From Agroathelia rolfsii (lineage: Eukaryota; Basidiomycota; Agaricomycetes; Amylocorticiales; Amylocorticiaceae), in the NCBI GenBank assembly GCA_018343915.1, contig JABRWF010000002.1, forward strand, positions 4,464,001 through 4,528,000: a stretch of DNA of 64,000 nt. The letters run 5' to 3'. A program made the translations under genes and the position numbers. Below are positions 22,854-34,091 of this stretch, piece by piece; position 1 is the first letter of the stretch, and the number at the start of each line of letters is the position of its first letter. A model generated the notes under the pieces. It was not told the origin of the DNA. It did no database searches and was given only the letters and a program-made list of their open reading frames with translations.

Positions 22854-25800
22854 TTAGTCCAGAGTATGTTCAATCCCTTCCGCTATATTTTCGCCTCGAT
22901 TGAGCCTCTCAATAAGATGGTCGATCTTGACTCTGTGCAGGCGATAGTGTTCTTGCCAACCTTTCCACGGGTGATGAGGATACTGGGTATATCAGAAAGC
23001 GAGAACGGAAAAACAAGGTTGTTAAGTGTCTTCTCCAGCGCATGCATTAAAGTAAAATAGAAAAGAGTATGAGAAATATGACGAAATCCAGTCCTTACCA
23101 GCCTTGCAAACGCCTGAAAGATACTGTCAATCGTACCCTCACGTGGCGTACGGAAGTATCGTGCCAGTAATACATCATCTCGGCGGCTGTACCGCATTTT
23201 CTTCTCCGGTGGGGGTGGCAACGGATCGTCGGCCTCACCGCGCTCGAACTCGTGTTTGTGTCGCCGCCAGTATTTCATCCACGACGCGCGTGAGTGGTGT
23301 GGGGCCTGGAAAGGTTTATGTACAGCAACGAAGAAAGAAAAACGTGAGTCTATTAAATATAGAAGTAGCTTTCCGTCCTTCTCTTACCTTTGCAGCCACC
23401 TCCTTCCAAAACGCAACCATATCCGTCTGCCCTTGTGCTCTAACAAATAGGGGGGGGATGTAAGCGCATTTTTGAAAGAGAAGGGATTCACAAGCCACAA
23501 ACCTCCGATATGTCATAAAGTTTAACAAAAACCTTGTATCCTCTTCCGTAAACGCGACCCCTTTGCCCGTCGTGCTCCTGAACAACGACCGGGGTGGACT
23601 TGGCGTGCGCTCAGGGGGATGTGATGGTCTTTGGAGAAGTTGCTGTTGAGTAACATGTGTAGAAGAAGTAGGATCATGATGATGGTAGATCCCTTGATCT
23701 TCGTCATCGACGTCGTGGTGGTCGGGCGAGGTGGAATGCTCAATGGCCATGGCGTGTCCGCCGACGCGGATGCCATGTTTGTTGCAATATCGTCGCCAGG
23801 AATAGAATCTGGGTGGAAGTGGTTCAGAAGGAGAACTGTAAGTTATTTCTGCGAAGATAGATAATTGTTACGCACGAGTGGTGAGGTGCCTAGTGGATAA
23901 CACAGTGGGCGAGCATAAAAAATACAGGAGAAATGTTGATTGTTCCCATCAGAAACTCCAGCAGCATCAATCAAAAGCGAATTCAAAATACCTTAATAGC
24001 CACCTTTTCACAAATCTCTCGTAAACTGGAGAAAGATAAGGAAGAAAAAGGAAGCATAAAACGTCACTTCAACTATCTCGAGGTAGAAAAAAATACTACT
24101 CACCTTAACACAAGTCCCTGATCCTGGCAATACTGTATATAATCATGCAAGAACTGCCTATCTTCGGGGGTGTATACGTTGCCTCCATACGCACTTTTTT
24201 CGATCCGCCGTGGCGGGCTTGGCGAGCGGACACGCGCCTCCGTTCGGTTTGCGACCAAGTTTGAGGCTGTCGTTGTAGGCTATGATCCATAAATTATCAT
24301 CATGTTTCATTTTTCATTCAAAGAAAAGGCGGTGAGGTAAACACGCGTAGAAATGGTGATTGATTAGCATCGCAGAAGAAAGAAGAAAAAGAAATGTGCA
24401 TATACCGAGTATCTCGCCATTGCATGGTGAGCCCGACCCGAACCATGCCCATGCACCGTAGGCGGCTGTGACACACCATCGACGACCTCATCGTCCATGT
24501 CTTCGTCCTCATCTTCCTCGTCCCTCTCCCCACTACCAAAAATAAATCCACCACGATCTCCGCCAACGCCAACACCAGTATCCTCGTCATCTTCGTTATC
24601 TTCCTCATCCATATCATCGTCACGCAGGCCAATAGGGTTAGGATCCATCTCGGGCGCTGCTCCTAACATACCGGCGGTACTCAGGTGGTGTTGGTGTGGA
24701 TGTGGATGATATGGATCAGGCTGATGGTGATGATTCACTAGTTCATGAACGGCATGATGGTGCGGTGTCGGTGGTGCGGGTGGTGCAGGTGCTACGTGCT
24801 CTTGTCCATAATGATGTGCATACGGCTAGTTTGATGATAGTTTTTGTTTGTTTGAGTATAGAACGATGCCAGCTTCATTATACATAAAAAAAAGATACAT
24901 AAGAGTATTATACTTACTGCGCCATAGTACCCACCCGGTGCCGGGGGCAATATCCACGGTGCGTGCGCAGCAGTAGCACCAGGGTGAAATCCGTAACCAG
25001 GAGTAGCAGCAGTAGCGGGAGAAGGCACATGATGATCCATCACCACGGCAGGATGATGTCCGTATGTCGCCGCGGTGTCCCATCGTGGTTGTTGCTGCTG
25101 TTGCTGTGGAATCATGTGGTGTTGAGGTTGCTCCTGCGTCGGTGCTGGCGCTGGGGCAGTCGGTGGTGGTGGAGGCAGCTGATGTTGAGTGGGTGTGGCG
25201 GGGCTAACATGAGGATGGTGCCATGGCGGCGGAGGCGGCATCAAATTCTGGTGGTGTACATGCGGATGATGTTGATGTTCTTGGTGGTGGTGAGGTGGCT
25301 GCGGAGGAGGTGGAGCTGCATAGATATTGTACGGGTATGCATGTTGGGGTATGTAGGAGACATGTGGAGGCGGGGGCGCGGTTGTGTCCATGGGTGCCGC
25401 TGCCGTTGGTTGAGGAACCATCGGCTGTTGATGATGTTGTGGGATGTGGTGCTGGGGGTGTCCATCTACTATGTCGTGACCAGCAGGTGGGACCACAGCG
25501 GCGACGGCAACAGCCTCAAGCGCTTGTTGGTGTTGTTGCTCCTGCTGCTGTTGCGCCGCAGAAGACGTGCCTACACCTCCCGCCCGGGGCAATGCAGCGC
25601 TTCGATCTTCGTTCCTGTCATAACAAGAGAGGAGATTACAATCAAATGAGTAAAATACAGTATCGTCAGGAGTAGAGAAGAATGCGAAAATATATTCACA
25701 TCTCTGTACCAGTCACTTTACACCCCGCAAAATTCGTCTGGAATGTTTGCAGACGGCCATACTTGATGCATTCGTGCACCCATTGTGAGTCGAGGATGAC

Positions 25801-27018
25801 CTTGCCTTTCTTGTTTGCAAACTGTCTAAATAATGAAAATAATATAATATAAGCATACAATAGCTGTCGATGACTGAAAAACAAGCATCGAGGAAGGAAT
25901 AGAAAAATCTAGCTCAGAAAGAGAGGAGAATATGAGTACACCACACACCGATATAAATTCTGCCCAGACTCCTTCAAAGGATTGACTATTCATGTTTATA
26001 ATATTTTATTTTATTTTTGTTGAAATAAAAAATAAAATAAGATGTTGATTTATTTGCATACAGTGCGCCAAAATGGATGGTCAATATGCATAAATTACAA
26101 AATCATGTATGATAGTTCTGTTAATATGCACTTGAACCTCACAACCAAGGGGAAAAATTGCTACATAGCAAAGAAAAACTTGGGGCTCACCAAGGATATA
26201 AGGGACAGAACTGTATTGGCGTGAGACAATACCACCATGTTGCTACGTTCAATAGAAGAAGAAAATCACAGTTATTATTCCATTGTTTTGTCGATCCACC
26301 GAAACCAAGAGAGAGGTAGTAAAGGACACACAAAAGAAAACGAAATTAAAAAGAATTTTTTTCCATTGACAATGCTATTGCTGATACAGACGGGATAGGT
26401 AGATCGAGGGAGGTGGCAATGGTGGTAAGAGCAGAGCGAACGATGTAGTGTTGCATTAGGGAGGGGGGGGGAGCAGAAACACAAACTTACACCGATGAGG
26501 GTGAGCAGCTCCTCCCTATCCTCGACATCCTTTTCGACATAGATGCTGAGTGGTGTGCCGAGCATAGGATCAGTAAAAAGGTCAATCATATCGTTGTGAT
26601 TGTCATCATCGTCATTGTTGTCGTCCTGTCCATTGCTGCCACTACTATGAACACTATTATTGTTATCATGAGATGTATTGATAGTGCCATGAGCATTAAT
26701 ATTGTTGGTGGCAGCCTGAGCCTGAACGGTAGCATCGTAAACTGAGGTTTCACCATGGCCAACGACAGCATTGACATGATGGTGATGATGATGCTGGCGC
26801 ACAGCCGCGGCACGGCGAGAAGAGCCAGACACGGCAGTAGTAGTAGCATGACGACTGGGACCAGGACGTCCTGCACCACTGGCACTAGCGGTCAAGGAGC
26901 GCGCTGGGGGCATCGCTGCGCCCGGGGTCTCGCTAAGATGGGCACTGGATAGCGTATATGGGGGGACGGGGGGGACGAGGCCCCCGAAAGCGCGCGGTTT
27001 TCGTGTCCCACCCTCCAT
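22854..27018 (-). CDS. RAP1: RAP1-like telomere protein with BRCT and three Myb modules
   Basis: Thirteen exons join in phase from ATG 27018 to TAA 22854-22856, giving about 925 residues. Rap1 proteins act at telomeres as shelterin-type factors. An acidic N-terminal part precedes a BRCT domain (about 142-240: LSIYVEKDVEDREELLTLI, GGIVSRQYSSVPYILVNPL, KGKVILDSQWVHECIKYGRL). A long His/Pro/Gln-rich and acidic linker follows. Three Rap1-type Myb modules come next: about 645-705 (VYTPEDRQFLHDYIQY...APHHSFYSWRRYCNKHG), 778-835 (FTEEDTRFLLNFM...APHHSRASWMKYWRRHKHEF) and 852-907 (RYSRRDDVLLARYF...YPHHPWKGWQEHYRLHR). The protein ends 18 or so residues after the third, leaving no room for the RCT domain of canonical Rap1. 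Exon 9 is 14 nt (23876-23889) and supplies the APHH of module 1. Exon 1 is 26491-27018. Confidence 0.82.
24406..25614 (-). repeat. Low-complexity linker coding region (His/Pro/Gln and acidic runs)
   Basis: Exons 5 and 6 of the RAP1-like gene code runs of Gln, His-His-Gln, poly-Pro, and a DDDMDEEDNEDDED-type acidic stretch. Imperfect trinucleotide repeats (CAC, CAG, GAT types on the coding strand) give the region its biased composition. It separates the BRCT domain from the Myb modules. Confidence 0.7.
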
Positions 27019-27551
27019 GATGCGGAGTTTCAACCTCACATGTCAAATGTATCCGTTGTGCAAGCAATCTATTATCACCTATCATCACGTGAGCCGTCAC
27101 ATTTTGACGTGGGCTTCCCGTGATGAGCATACGGGACCGAAACCTAGAATGAATAGAAGCACGCAATAATGATCTTATAAAAAAAAAACCTTGGATTGAT
27201 AGTGTACAGTTGGATAATACGTACGCCTCGGAAAACTGTGTATATGTATGTATATGCGAGTGAGTAAAATGAGCGAATGGGTTATAAGCGGTAAGGGCGA
27301 AGAAAGAAAGAAAGAAAAAACGAAAGAGTCCTGCGTAGTTTTTTGTGAGTTACACGTCAACACCGCCCCTGCCGCCTTGCACCTCCTTGTCCTCTCCTCC
27401 TGCCATCTAAATCGTCATAAAAAAAAACGAAGGATGGGCTTAAGAGAAATAAGCCAAAAACTAACTCCGTTAAAAGAGTTCTCTCCGCCTCCAACAACAT
27501 CCCAGAAGAAGAAAAGGATAAGACGATGAAAAAAAAAAAAAAGAAGAAAAA
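27019..27551. other. Intergenic, promoter side of the RAP1-like gene
   Basis: No gene seen. It contains several poly-A/T tracts and purine-rich runs. Both flanking genes are on the - strand, so it holds the RAP1 promoter and the 3' end of the upstream gene. Confidence 0.5.
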
Positions 27552-29247
27552 TCACCACCCTTTTGTAACAGGCAGCGGTGCCCTCCTCCTCTGACCCATC
27601 CCAATCCCTACCAAATCCGGATCATCCTCATCCTCATCCAACAATTCCAGGTCCACCTCACCCGGATTCGTGCGTTGCAACTCACCGGCGATAGACACAT
27701 CGCCCATAAATTCGAATGTGATGTGCGTATCACAAAATGTCGTGTTGTTGATCTCTCTACTCGTTCCCGCTGTTTGGTGAAATCGTGTGCCAGGACGACG
27801 ATGATGGTTGAATGTGGGAGCGGTAGCTTTAGCTTTGTCCGAGGAGAGTGAGGATGGTTCACCGGAGTTTTCTTCGTCAGAGTCGTGATGATGGTGGTGG
27901 CTGCGGCCAACTTCGAGGTTGGAGGAGCCTGAGAGGGATGTATGATGATCATGATGATGGGGTAAGGAAGAAAAGCGCATGAGCCGTGATAGCGTTTGTT
28001 TTGTCCATGCGTCGCCCGTGGATATTCGGAGAACGATGAGCTGGGATGAAACGACCTAGATATGGCAAGAAAGTAAATTTAGAGGCAAAAAAAACGCTAA
28101 AAACAAAGAAATATACATACACATGCTGATGTCCATAAAATAATAATTGCAAACTTGATGCTCGCATTTGCCAGGTCAAGCGCACATGATGCAACGCCAA
28201 AGACGCAAAACAGAGCAGCAGATTCAATCAAAATAGCAGAGATGCTCGTGTATGGCCCTGCTACTACGTGCCATTGTTCTCGTGGGACGACAGCGGTGGA
28301 AGAGGAACCAGGAGCGGGAGAAGTGGGAGGATCTTCTTGTTGCTGCTGCTGCTGCTGTTGTTGTTGTCGTTGCTGCTGCTGGTGTATTCGACGGCAGTGG
28401 ACACAGTACAGCCGCCGACGAGTAATGATGAGCCGAATGGAGATCATGGCCGTTAGGATGACATTCGTAGCGATGGTGGTTGTGTACATGGCAATATTGA
28501 GTGAGGTGCGGTTAGGGCTATCTTTGGGTACGACAAGACTGAATATGAAGAAGACTGATGGTGGAGTTGCACTGAGTGCCTGATTCTCCGAGATAAAGGG
28601 CTGAAACGGCTTACAGGGGAAACATCCAGCACACATGAAAGGGATAACAATGGACCATAGTTGACCTTGGAAGATAATATAGCATCGATACATCTGCATG
28701 CAAGCATACACAGGCGTGTATCAAAATTGTAAGTAACAGGCCATGATGTTGTTATATATATATCTAGGAACGGAAGCAGCAATCAAAGCACTACTACTCA
28801 CAAGATGAGCATCCACAAGCAAATTAGCCAGAATTTGCGCAGCGCTGCCAGCAATGTAATACGCAAAGGAGCTGGCGGTGTCCTGAAAGTAGTCCCATGC
28901 GGTGACATCGCCGTGTATGCCGTTGTCATGGCCGATCCACATCATCTGTCCAGCAAGCGCGCGAGAGGCAAGGTAGTATGTGTTGAGGATGAAGAGGAAG
29001 ACGCTGTAGAGGATGTAGAACCAGCGCTGAAAGCGGGTGACATGGAGGCTGGAGCGAAGAGTATAGATAGAAAAGAAGAAGAGGAAAATGTAGATGCCTG
29101 TTCAGTGTAAGAGGGGAGTAAATTGTTATGTGAGCCATGAATGAAGCAGAGCAGGTGGAGAGAGCGCTTGCCGTATATGATCGAAGAGAGGACGATGCCG
29201 ACGAATAAGGAGGCTTCATGGACGGATGAAGCGGCTACATCTGCCAT
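27552..29247 (-). CDS. Seven-TM membrane protein of the orphan family, with poly-Gln loop
   Basis: Four exons (29172-29247, 28802-29097, 28121-28693, 27552-28055) give 482 residues. Landmarks match the family: SSIIYG at the exon 1 end, AGQMMWIGHDNG, LANLLVDAHLMYRCYIIF, SISAILIESAALFCVFG, and SSQLIVLRISTGDAWTKQTL in the last exon. It differs from its relatives by a loop with about 15 Gln (CAG-rich, 28336-28386) preceded by a Cys/His-containing stretch (YCVHCRRIH). It also has a long His-rich, acidic C-terminal tail (HHHHDSDEENSG, LDEDEDDPDL). Intron 1 (29098-29171) has a GC donor (GCAAGC). Topology and function are inferred only from hydrophobicity and family. Confidence 0.72.
28336..28386 (-). 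repeat. CAG/CAA trinucleotide tract coding poly-Gln
   Basis: On the coding (-) strand a CAG/CAA-rich run codes QQQQ, Arg, then about ten Gln, ending in QQEDPP. It lies in the loop after TMISIRL of the 7-TM protein. Such tracts vary in length between strains. Confidence 0.8.
29098..29171 (-). other. GC-AG intron
   Basis: The donor reads ATACG|GCAAGC and the acceptor GAACAG. It joins IIYG to IYIFLFFFS in phase 1, at the position where the two other family members have GTTAGT donors. Confidence 0.65.
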
Positions 29248-30041
29248 GTAGAGCGGGGAGTCGGGGGAGTTGTCGTCGTCGTCGTCGTCGTGCTGGAGGA
29301 GGAGGAGGAGGAGGAGAGCGTATGATGGAGATGATGGGAGGGGCCACAGCTCGCGCGCAGCCGATAAGGCCCGGGGAGTCAGTCAGCCAGGGGAAGCAAG
29401 CGAGACAGGCGAGGGCGAGCGAGGTGATGCACTGTAATAAGTCTACTGTAATAAAATGCCAGCCCAGCCAACTCGACCCCCTGATGGCCGCACCCCCTTG
29501 CCGACAAAATAATTCGCAAAAAAAGGCACAGCACACACGCCCGGCTGATGCTAATTTGGCCTCGTTTCCGCGCGATCTTGTGCCTGACTCTCGCTGGCCC
29601 ACTCTGCCCATACAAGTATACTAGTACATCCTGTTGCTGCCCCAATTACTTATACACAGCAGATCATATACTGGCCCACCCCGAAATCACAGGCCCTGCT
29701 GAGTCTGCCTGGTATTGTCGTGATAAATGATGATGATAATGACTGATGAGTGGACACGGCCATGGTATCTGCGCGCGTTTACGGCCGCCTTCCCCATTTG
29801 GCACCATCCGGCACAGTCATCATCAGACGCCATCAGTTCACCGCCGAAACAATGTTTTTCCCTATCAACACATCATGTGACCTCGATCATTTCATTCCAC
29901 GCAAGCATAACATGAATATCATGGTTATACATGTACACGTCCCTACACGTAGTGGATACACATACATCTACTGGGACTAATAGTACTTATACTCGGGCCA
30001 CTGCTGGTTGACTTGACCATCATAGAGCTTAATATATTCAG
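29248..30041. other. Divergent intergenic region (7-TM gene and CofD-like gene)
   Basis: No gene seen. A (TCG)n/(CGA)n-type trinucleotide run lies at 29270-29290 followed by GGA repeats to about 29315. It holds the promoters of both divergently transcribed neighbours. Confidence 0.5.
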
Positions 30042-32939
30042 ATGGCCTCTCTCCATGTGCCCTCGCTAGTCTATCCTGACAGTCCCGGATCATCCGTCTT
30101 TGATCTCCCTGTACACAACACAACATCAACTCCGAGTCCTGCTGCTGCTACTGCAGATAGCAGTACGACATCACTCCAGAAGCCCATATATACGTCATCC
30201 TCATATCCAACTGCCAATGGACCCCCGCCTATCAACTCCGACCTACAGGTACCATCCACCGCGTCTTTCACCAACGGCGACAGCAGCACGACCGATGACT
30301 CCCACGACGACACCCCATCGTTCCTCGTTATCTCAGGCGGCACAGGCGGCAACGCTATATGCGCTGCGTTTGGCAATCATGCATGCTACGTCCTTCCTGT
30401 TTCCGATGACGGAGGTTCGTCCAGTGAAATCATCCGTGTCCTCGGTGGGCCCTCGGTCGGTATGTGTCATTTCCCGTTCTATTTCTATTTCAGCCAAAAT
30501 GACGCCGCCGGTTTCCCTTCCTGTCTTTTTTTCTTTTCTGCAATGTCCCCTTTTTTTGATGGCTCACGTTATACCCGCTGTCTCTCATGCCTCTCTTCTT
30601 CTTAATCCTCTTTTCCTGCGTCTGATGGCTATTATTCCACTTGATATACCCACAACGTAACAAATCGACATACACCATCGCCAATAACAATGCCCTACAT
30701 TATATCGTTATTACTCTCAAACGATATGTGTATCCAGGCGACATCCGTTCTCGCCTAATTCGTCTCATTCCCACGGGCACCGGCGCGGGCGCACCAGCAC
30801 TAGATGCCATTCGCACCCTGCTCGCCCACCGCCTGCCGTCAAACTGCGCTGAAAAGGAGGCACGGGAGCAATGGCTTAGCATTGTCGAGGGTCGGAGTCA
30901 GCTCTGGACGGGTATCCCAAACGATAGGAAGGAAACCATTCGAGGTAAGAGTGTGGACAGCCTCATAATTTCAGTGTTGCGAGGTTGATCAATCAATATT
31001 TTCCCCTCTATTCTTAACACTTCAAATGCACCATTTACATGGTTAAAGGCTTCCTAGTCCACTTTGAGAGCGAATTACTCAAACGTGCACAAAAGAACTT
31101 CTCATTTGTAAATAGCAGGTGCATCATTCACTCACTCCTTTATCTCTAAGATAATCTATATCATCATACAACGGAAAAGTGTTTCTAACAATCTTAGGTG
31201 TTTTTTTTTTAATGAATAACATATAGTATTGGCAACTGCTTTATCGCAGCCGCGCAGGACTTTTTTAGGTCTCTACCCTCGGCGATATTCTTATTCTCAT
31301 CTATTACCAACAGCCAGGTAAGTGCAACGCAAAATTAAGAAGTGGATTTTACAACTGACGGCTTAATTTGGGTCTGTTCATTTGTTCTACTTTTTATATA
31401 TATACCTAAACTATCAGGCCACCATCCTTCCTGTCATCGTCACAAACCACACGGTAACCATAGCGGCGGAGCTGGTGAGTATAATATGATATACAACTGG
31501 CTTTCTCCTTTCTCTCCACACGAAGCGGATGCAATTCAGCAGGAAGCGAGGGGTATCACATTATTCACTTGGAAAAAGCAGTATGATTGAATACATTGCT
31601 TTTTTTTTTTTCAATGCATTACAGGAAAACGGTCAGCGTCTCGTCGGCCAATGTGAAATTTCCCATCCCATGCCCGTGGCTGACCCCTTCGATGACGAAA
31701 GTATCCTCGATCGTCATACAGAGCAATGGCGTCAGAACCAACAGGGCTTAGTCCCTACACCTGCAGCGGAAGATGGCATGGACGATGCCCAACAACCACT
31801 CAATAGCATCGCCAATGCACGGTTCGTACAGGAGTCCAAGGTGGACAAGCCGCCGGCGCCGCTACCTGCAGGGATATCGCGTAGGTTACTGCTCTATCCT
31901 CTTCCTTTGGTCCATGCCTCATGGAAACACTTGCTCATACGCGCAAACGTCCTCCATCTCTGCCATGAACAGGATTGTATTACATGAATGCATACGGTCA
32001 TGAAGTCCACCCGTCCCCAAATCCCGAATTTATCTCAAACCTATCTGCAAGAGACGTGCTCATTTATTCATGTGGGTCTTTGTGGACGAGGTGAGATACT
32101 ATGTTGCAATTTGTATCATTGTTACTTTTCTGTTATCTACATCAAAAATTTCCAACTTTGGTAGCTAACGTCTTTTGTTTTGTGTCGGTAATGTCTAGCA
32201 TTATGCCTTGTCTGGCACTCAAAGGCGTCGCAGAGGCTATCGCGCGTTCGCCGAGCTTACATGCCAAGGTTCTCCTTCGTACGTTGTTTTTTTATATATC
32301 TTCTCCTACTCATATTTAAATAAAGACACCTCGGATTTTATTTATTTATTTCACTATCATGGCTTTCTAATAACGTGCGACCCATATTGATTCTACTTTT
32401 AAATCCCTCAGTTAACACCGAAAATGACCGTGAAACGGGCGGGTACACTGCGGAAGACTATATCACCACGATTGCGCGCACTCTCAACTCTCCGCCGCCA
32501 TTGTCGTCAAGTGTTGGTGCTAGACGGTCATATTACCACTACCAAGGGCTTGGCGGTGGGATGAGCACAACGTATCCCGTCTCAGCATTCGTCACGCATA
32601 TGGTCTATCTTTCCTCGGGGAGCGTGTTAGTGGATGAGAAGGCTGTGATAGTGCGTGTCATTCGTTTTTTTCTTCTACTCGCTTTTTGCTTAATTCTGTA
32701 ACCTTTTTTCTGCGCTACCTCCCTTATATTCTTCAATTATTTCATCTTGTGTATTTCTGCGATTTTGCGGACTTGAATAAATTCCCGATATGCTGGAATA
32801 CTCATCGCTCTCTACCCCACCATAGGCGATGGGTGTACGCTGTATCCGAGTCGAGAGCAAATCCAAGAGGTTTGATGCTGCTCATGTTACCGAAGCACTC
32901 AGGAGAATCGTTGGCGGTCGTACTACCCATACCAGATGA
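30042..32939 (+). CDS. CofD/YvcK-family protein (UPF0052-like)
   Basis: Ten exons join in phase to 549 residues. After about 90 low-complexity residues the Rossmann-like core begins with LVISGGTGGNAICAAFGNH, then VLPVSDDGGSSSEIIRVLGG and GDIRSRLIRLIP. Further landmarks are LLKRAQKNFSFVNSSIGNCF, YYMNAYGHEVHPSPNPEF, LIYSCGSLWTSIMPCLALKG and LLNTENDRETGGYTAEDYI. These are family motifs of CofD (2-phospho-L-lactate transferase) and its paralogue YvcK. Fungi do not make coenzyme F420 as far as known, so the role is more likely YvcK-like sugar-nucleotide binding or something else; this is inference. Exons are 30042-30459, 30738-30944, 31049-31118, 31227-31317, 31418-31474, 31625-31880, 31973-32090, 32199-32278, 32412-32650 and 32826-32939. 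Confidence 0.85.
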
Positions 32940-33731
32940 AGAGAGGGATGAGCAAACAACGGAAGACATGCCCACAGGATAAATGGGGAATTTAGTTTCT
33001 GTGAATCGGCCTCGGCGTTACTTCTCAATGTGATATTTAATATTTGATGGTCAGTATTTTGATGAATGGACATGACCTCATGGCCGACTATGTATATATA
33101 ACATCTTACTGCTAATGTTACCAAAGTTTCTAATTGATATAGATGGCCGATTTGCCGCTCGGTTTTACAAAACAGCGATACTGATCATGGTCTACCTGCC
33201 ATTGGATCAGGTCGCTCCTTTATCGAACGCACGGAGGTGCTCAAGTCCCGACCGCATCACAGTATCATCAATAGACGCCGCCAGCCTGCTCTCGGACCTA
33301 GATCACCGTACCTGAGAAAACGGCAACTTTACTCAGTAACGTGATTGGATTGCTACATTTTGCTGGGGACGCACCCATACGACTATCTACGCTCAAGAGC
33401 ATTGAGGTCAAAATATACTATTAACATCTCTTCAGGTTACTCTGTCGATAATCCGAATCTTCGAATCCAAGTATCAAGGTCTCAACTCAGTTCTTCGGAT
33501 CTTTCAGACGTGTAGAGCTGATATCATAATGTATCAGCGCTATATTCTATGCATCATGATTCAAAATCGAGTTTGATGGAATTTTTCACCATCTGACATG
33601 CAGCGAATGAAATATCTACAGCGTGGTCATATAAAGGGTACCGAGGGCAAAGTCTCAATATGCGTAGGAATAGTTGCAAATCTTCTTATCCCATCCACCC
33701 TCTCTCTCCAAGTTGATAAGCACTTAAAAAA
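32940..33731. other. Intergenic, upstream of first secreted-peptide gene
   Basis: No gene seen. It contains the motif TGCATCATG at 33550-33558 and a TATA-like CATATAAAGGG near 33630, upstream of the peptide gene at 33732. Confidence 0.5.
33550..33558 (+). promoter_or_regulatory. Shared upstream motif TGCATCATG (copy 1)
   Basis: The identical 9-mer TGCATCATG occurs 182 bases before the start codon of the peptide gene at 33732, and upstream of the paralogues at 36556 and 39307. No factor is known to me for it here. Confidence 0.4.
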
Positions 33732-34091
33732 ATGAGGTCTCTCTTTGTTTTTGTTCCTACAATCTTGTTAATGTTCATGACCGATGGTGCACCTATACTC
33801 GAGATAAAGGTGTGTTTTAATTGTTCGCTCAATAGAATTATTGTTGCAATTTGCAAAAGAAATTTAATTGAATGCCTCAACTGTTCTAACCATTAGGACA
33901 CAACCGGAAAGATACGGCTCATAGATCACGCGAAGGATGCCCTCATTCCTCATATGCCCCGACATATTGACACAGTATTTGATGTCAACTACTTCCCCGC
34001 CCGGGCTGAAAACGTTGACGAAAGTTTCTGGGTTGATTATCAGCCCTCTACGGACGTTGAAGAATCATTCGCAAACGATAGCTCGTACTAA
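33732..34091 (+). CDS. Small secreted protein, peptide-precursor family member 1 (90 aa)
   Basis: Exon 1 (33732-33809, 26 codons) codes a signal peptide (SLFVFVPTILLMFMTDG, then APILEIK). A phase-0 intron (33810-33896) follows directly. Exon 2 (33897-34091) codes 64 polar residues. Exon 1 has exactly the same length and pattern as in the gene at 36556, and the intron is at the same place, so these are paralogues. Exon 2 ends in two loosely repeated units (VNYFPARAENVDESF and VDYQPSTDVEESF). They resemble a decayed form of the NYYAPVYKDFIEE repeat of the neighbour. There are no cysteines in the mature part. Function unknown; probably secreted. Confidence 0.65.

Noticed and set aside
24963..25675. 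Long + strand frames opposite the RAP1-like linker
   Set aside because: Antisense of the CAC/CAG/CCN-repeat region; composition is dominated by the repeat (Arg, Trp, Val runs).
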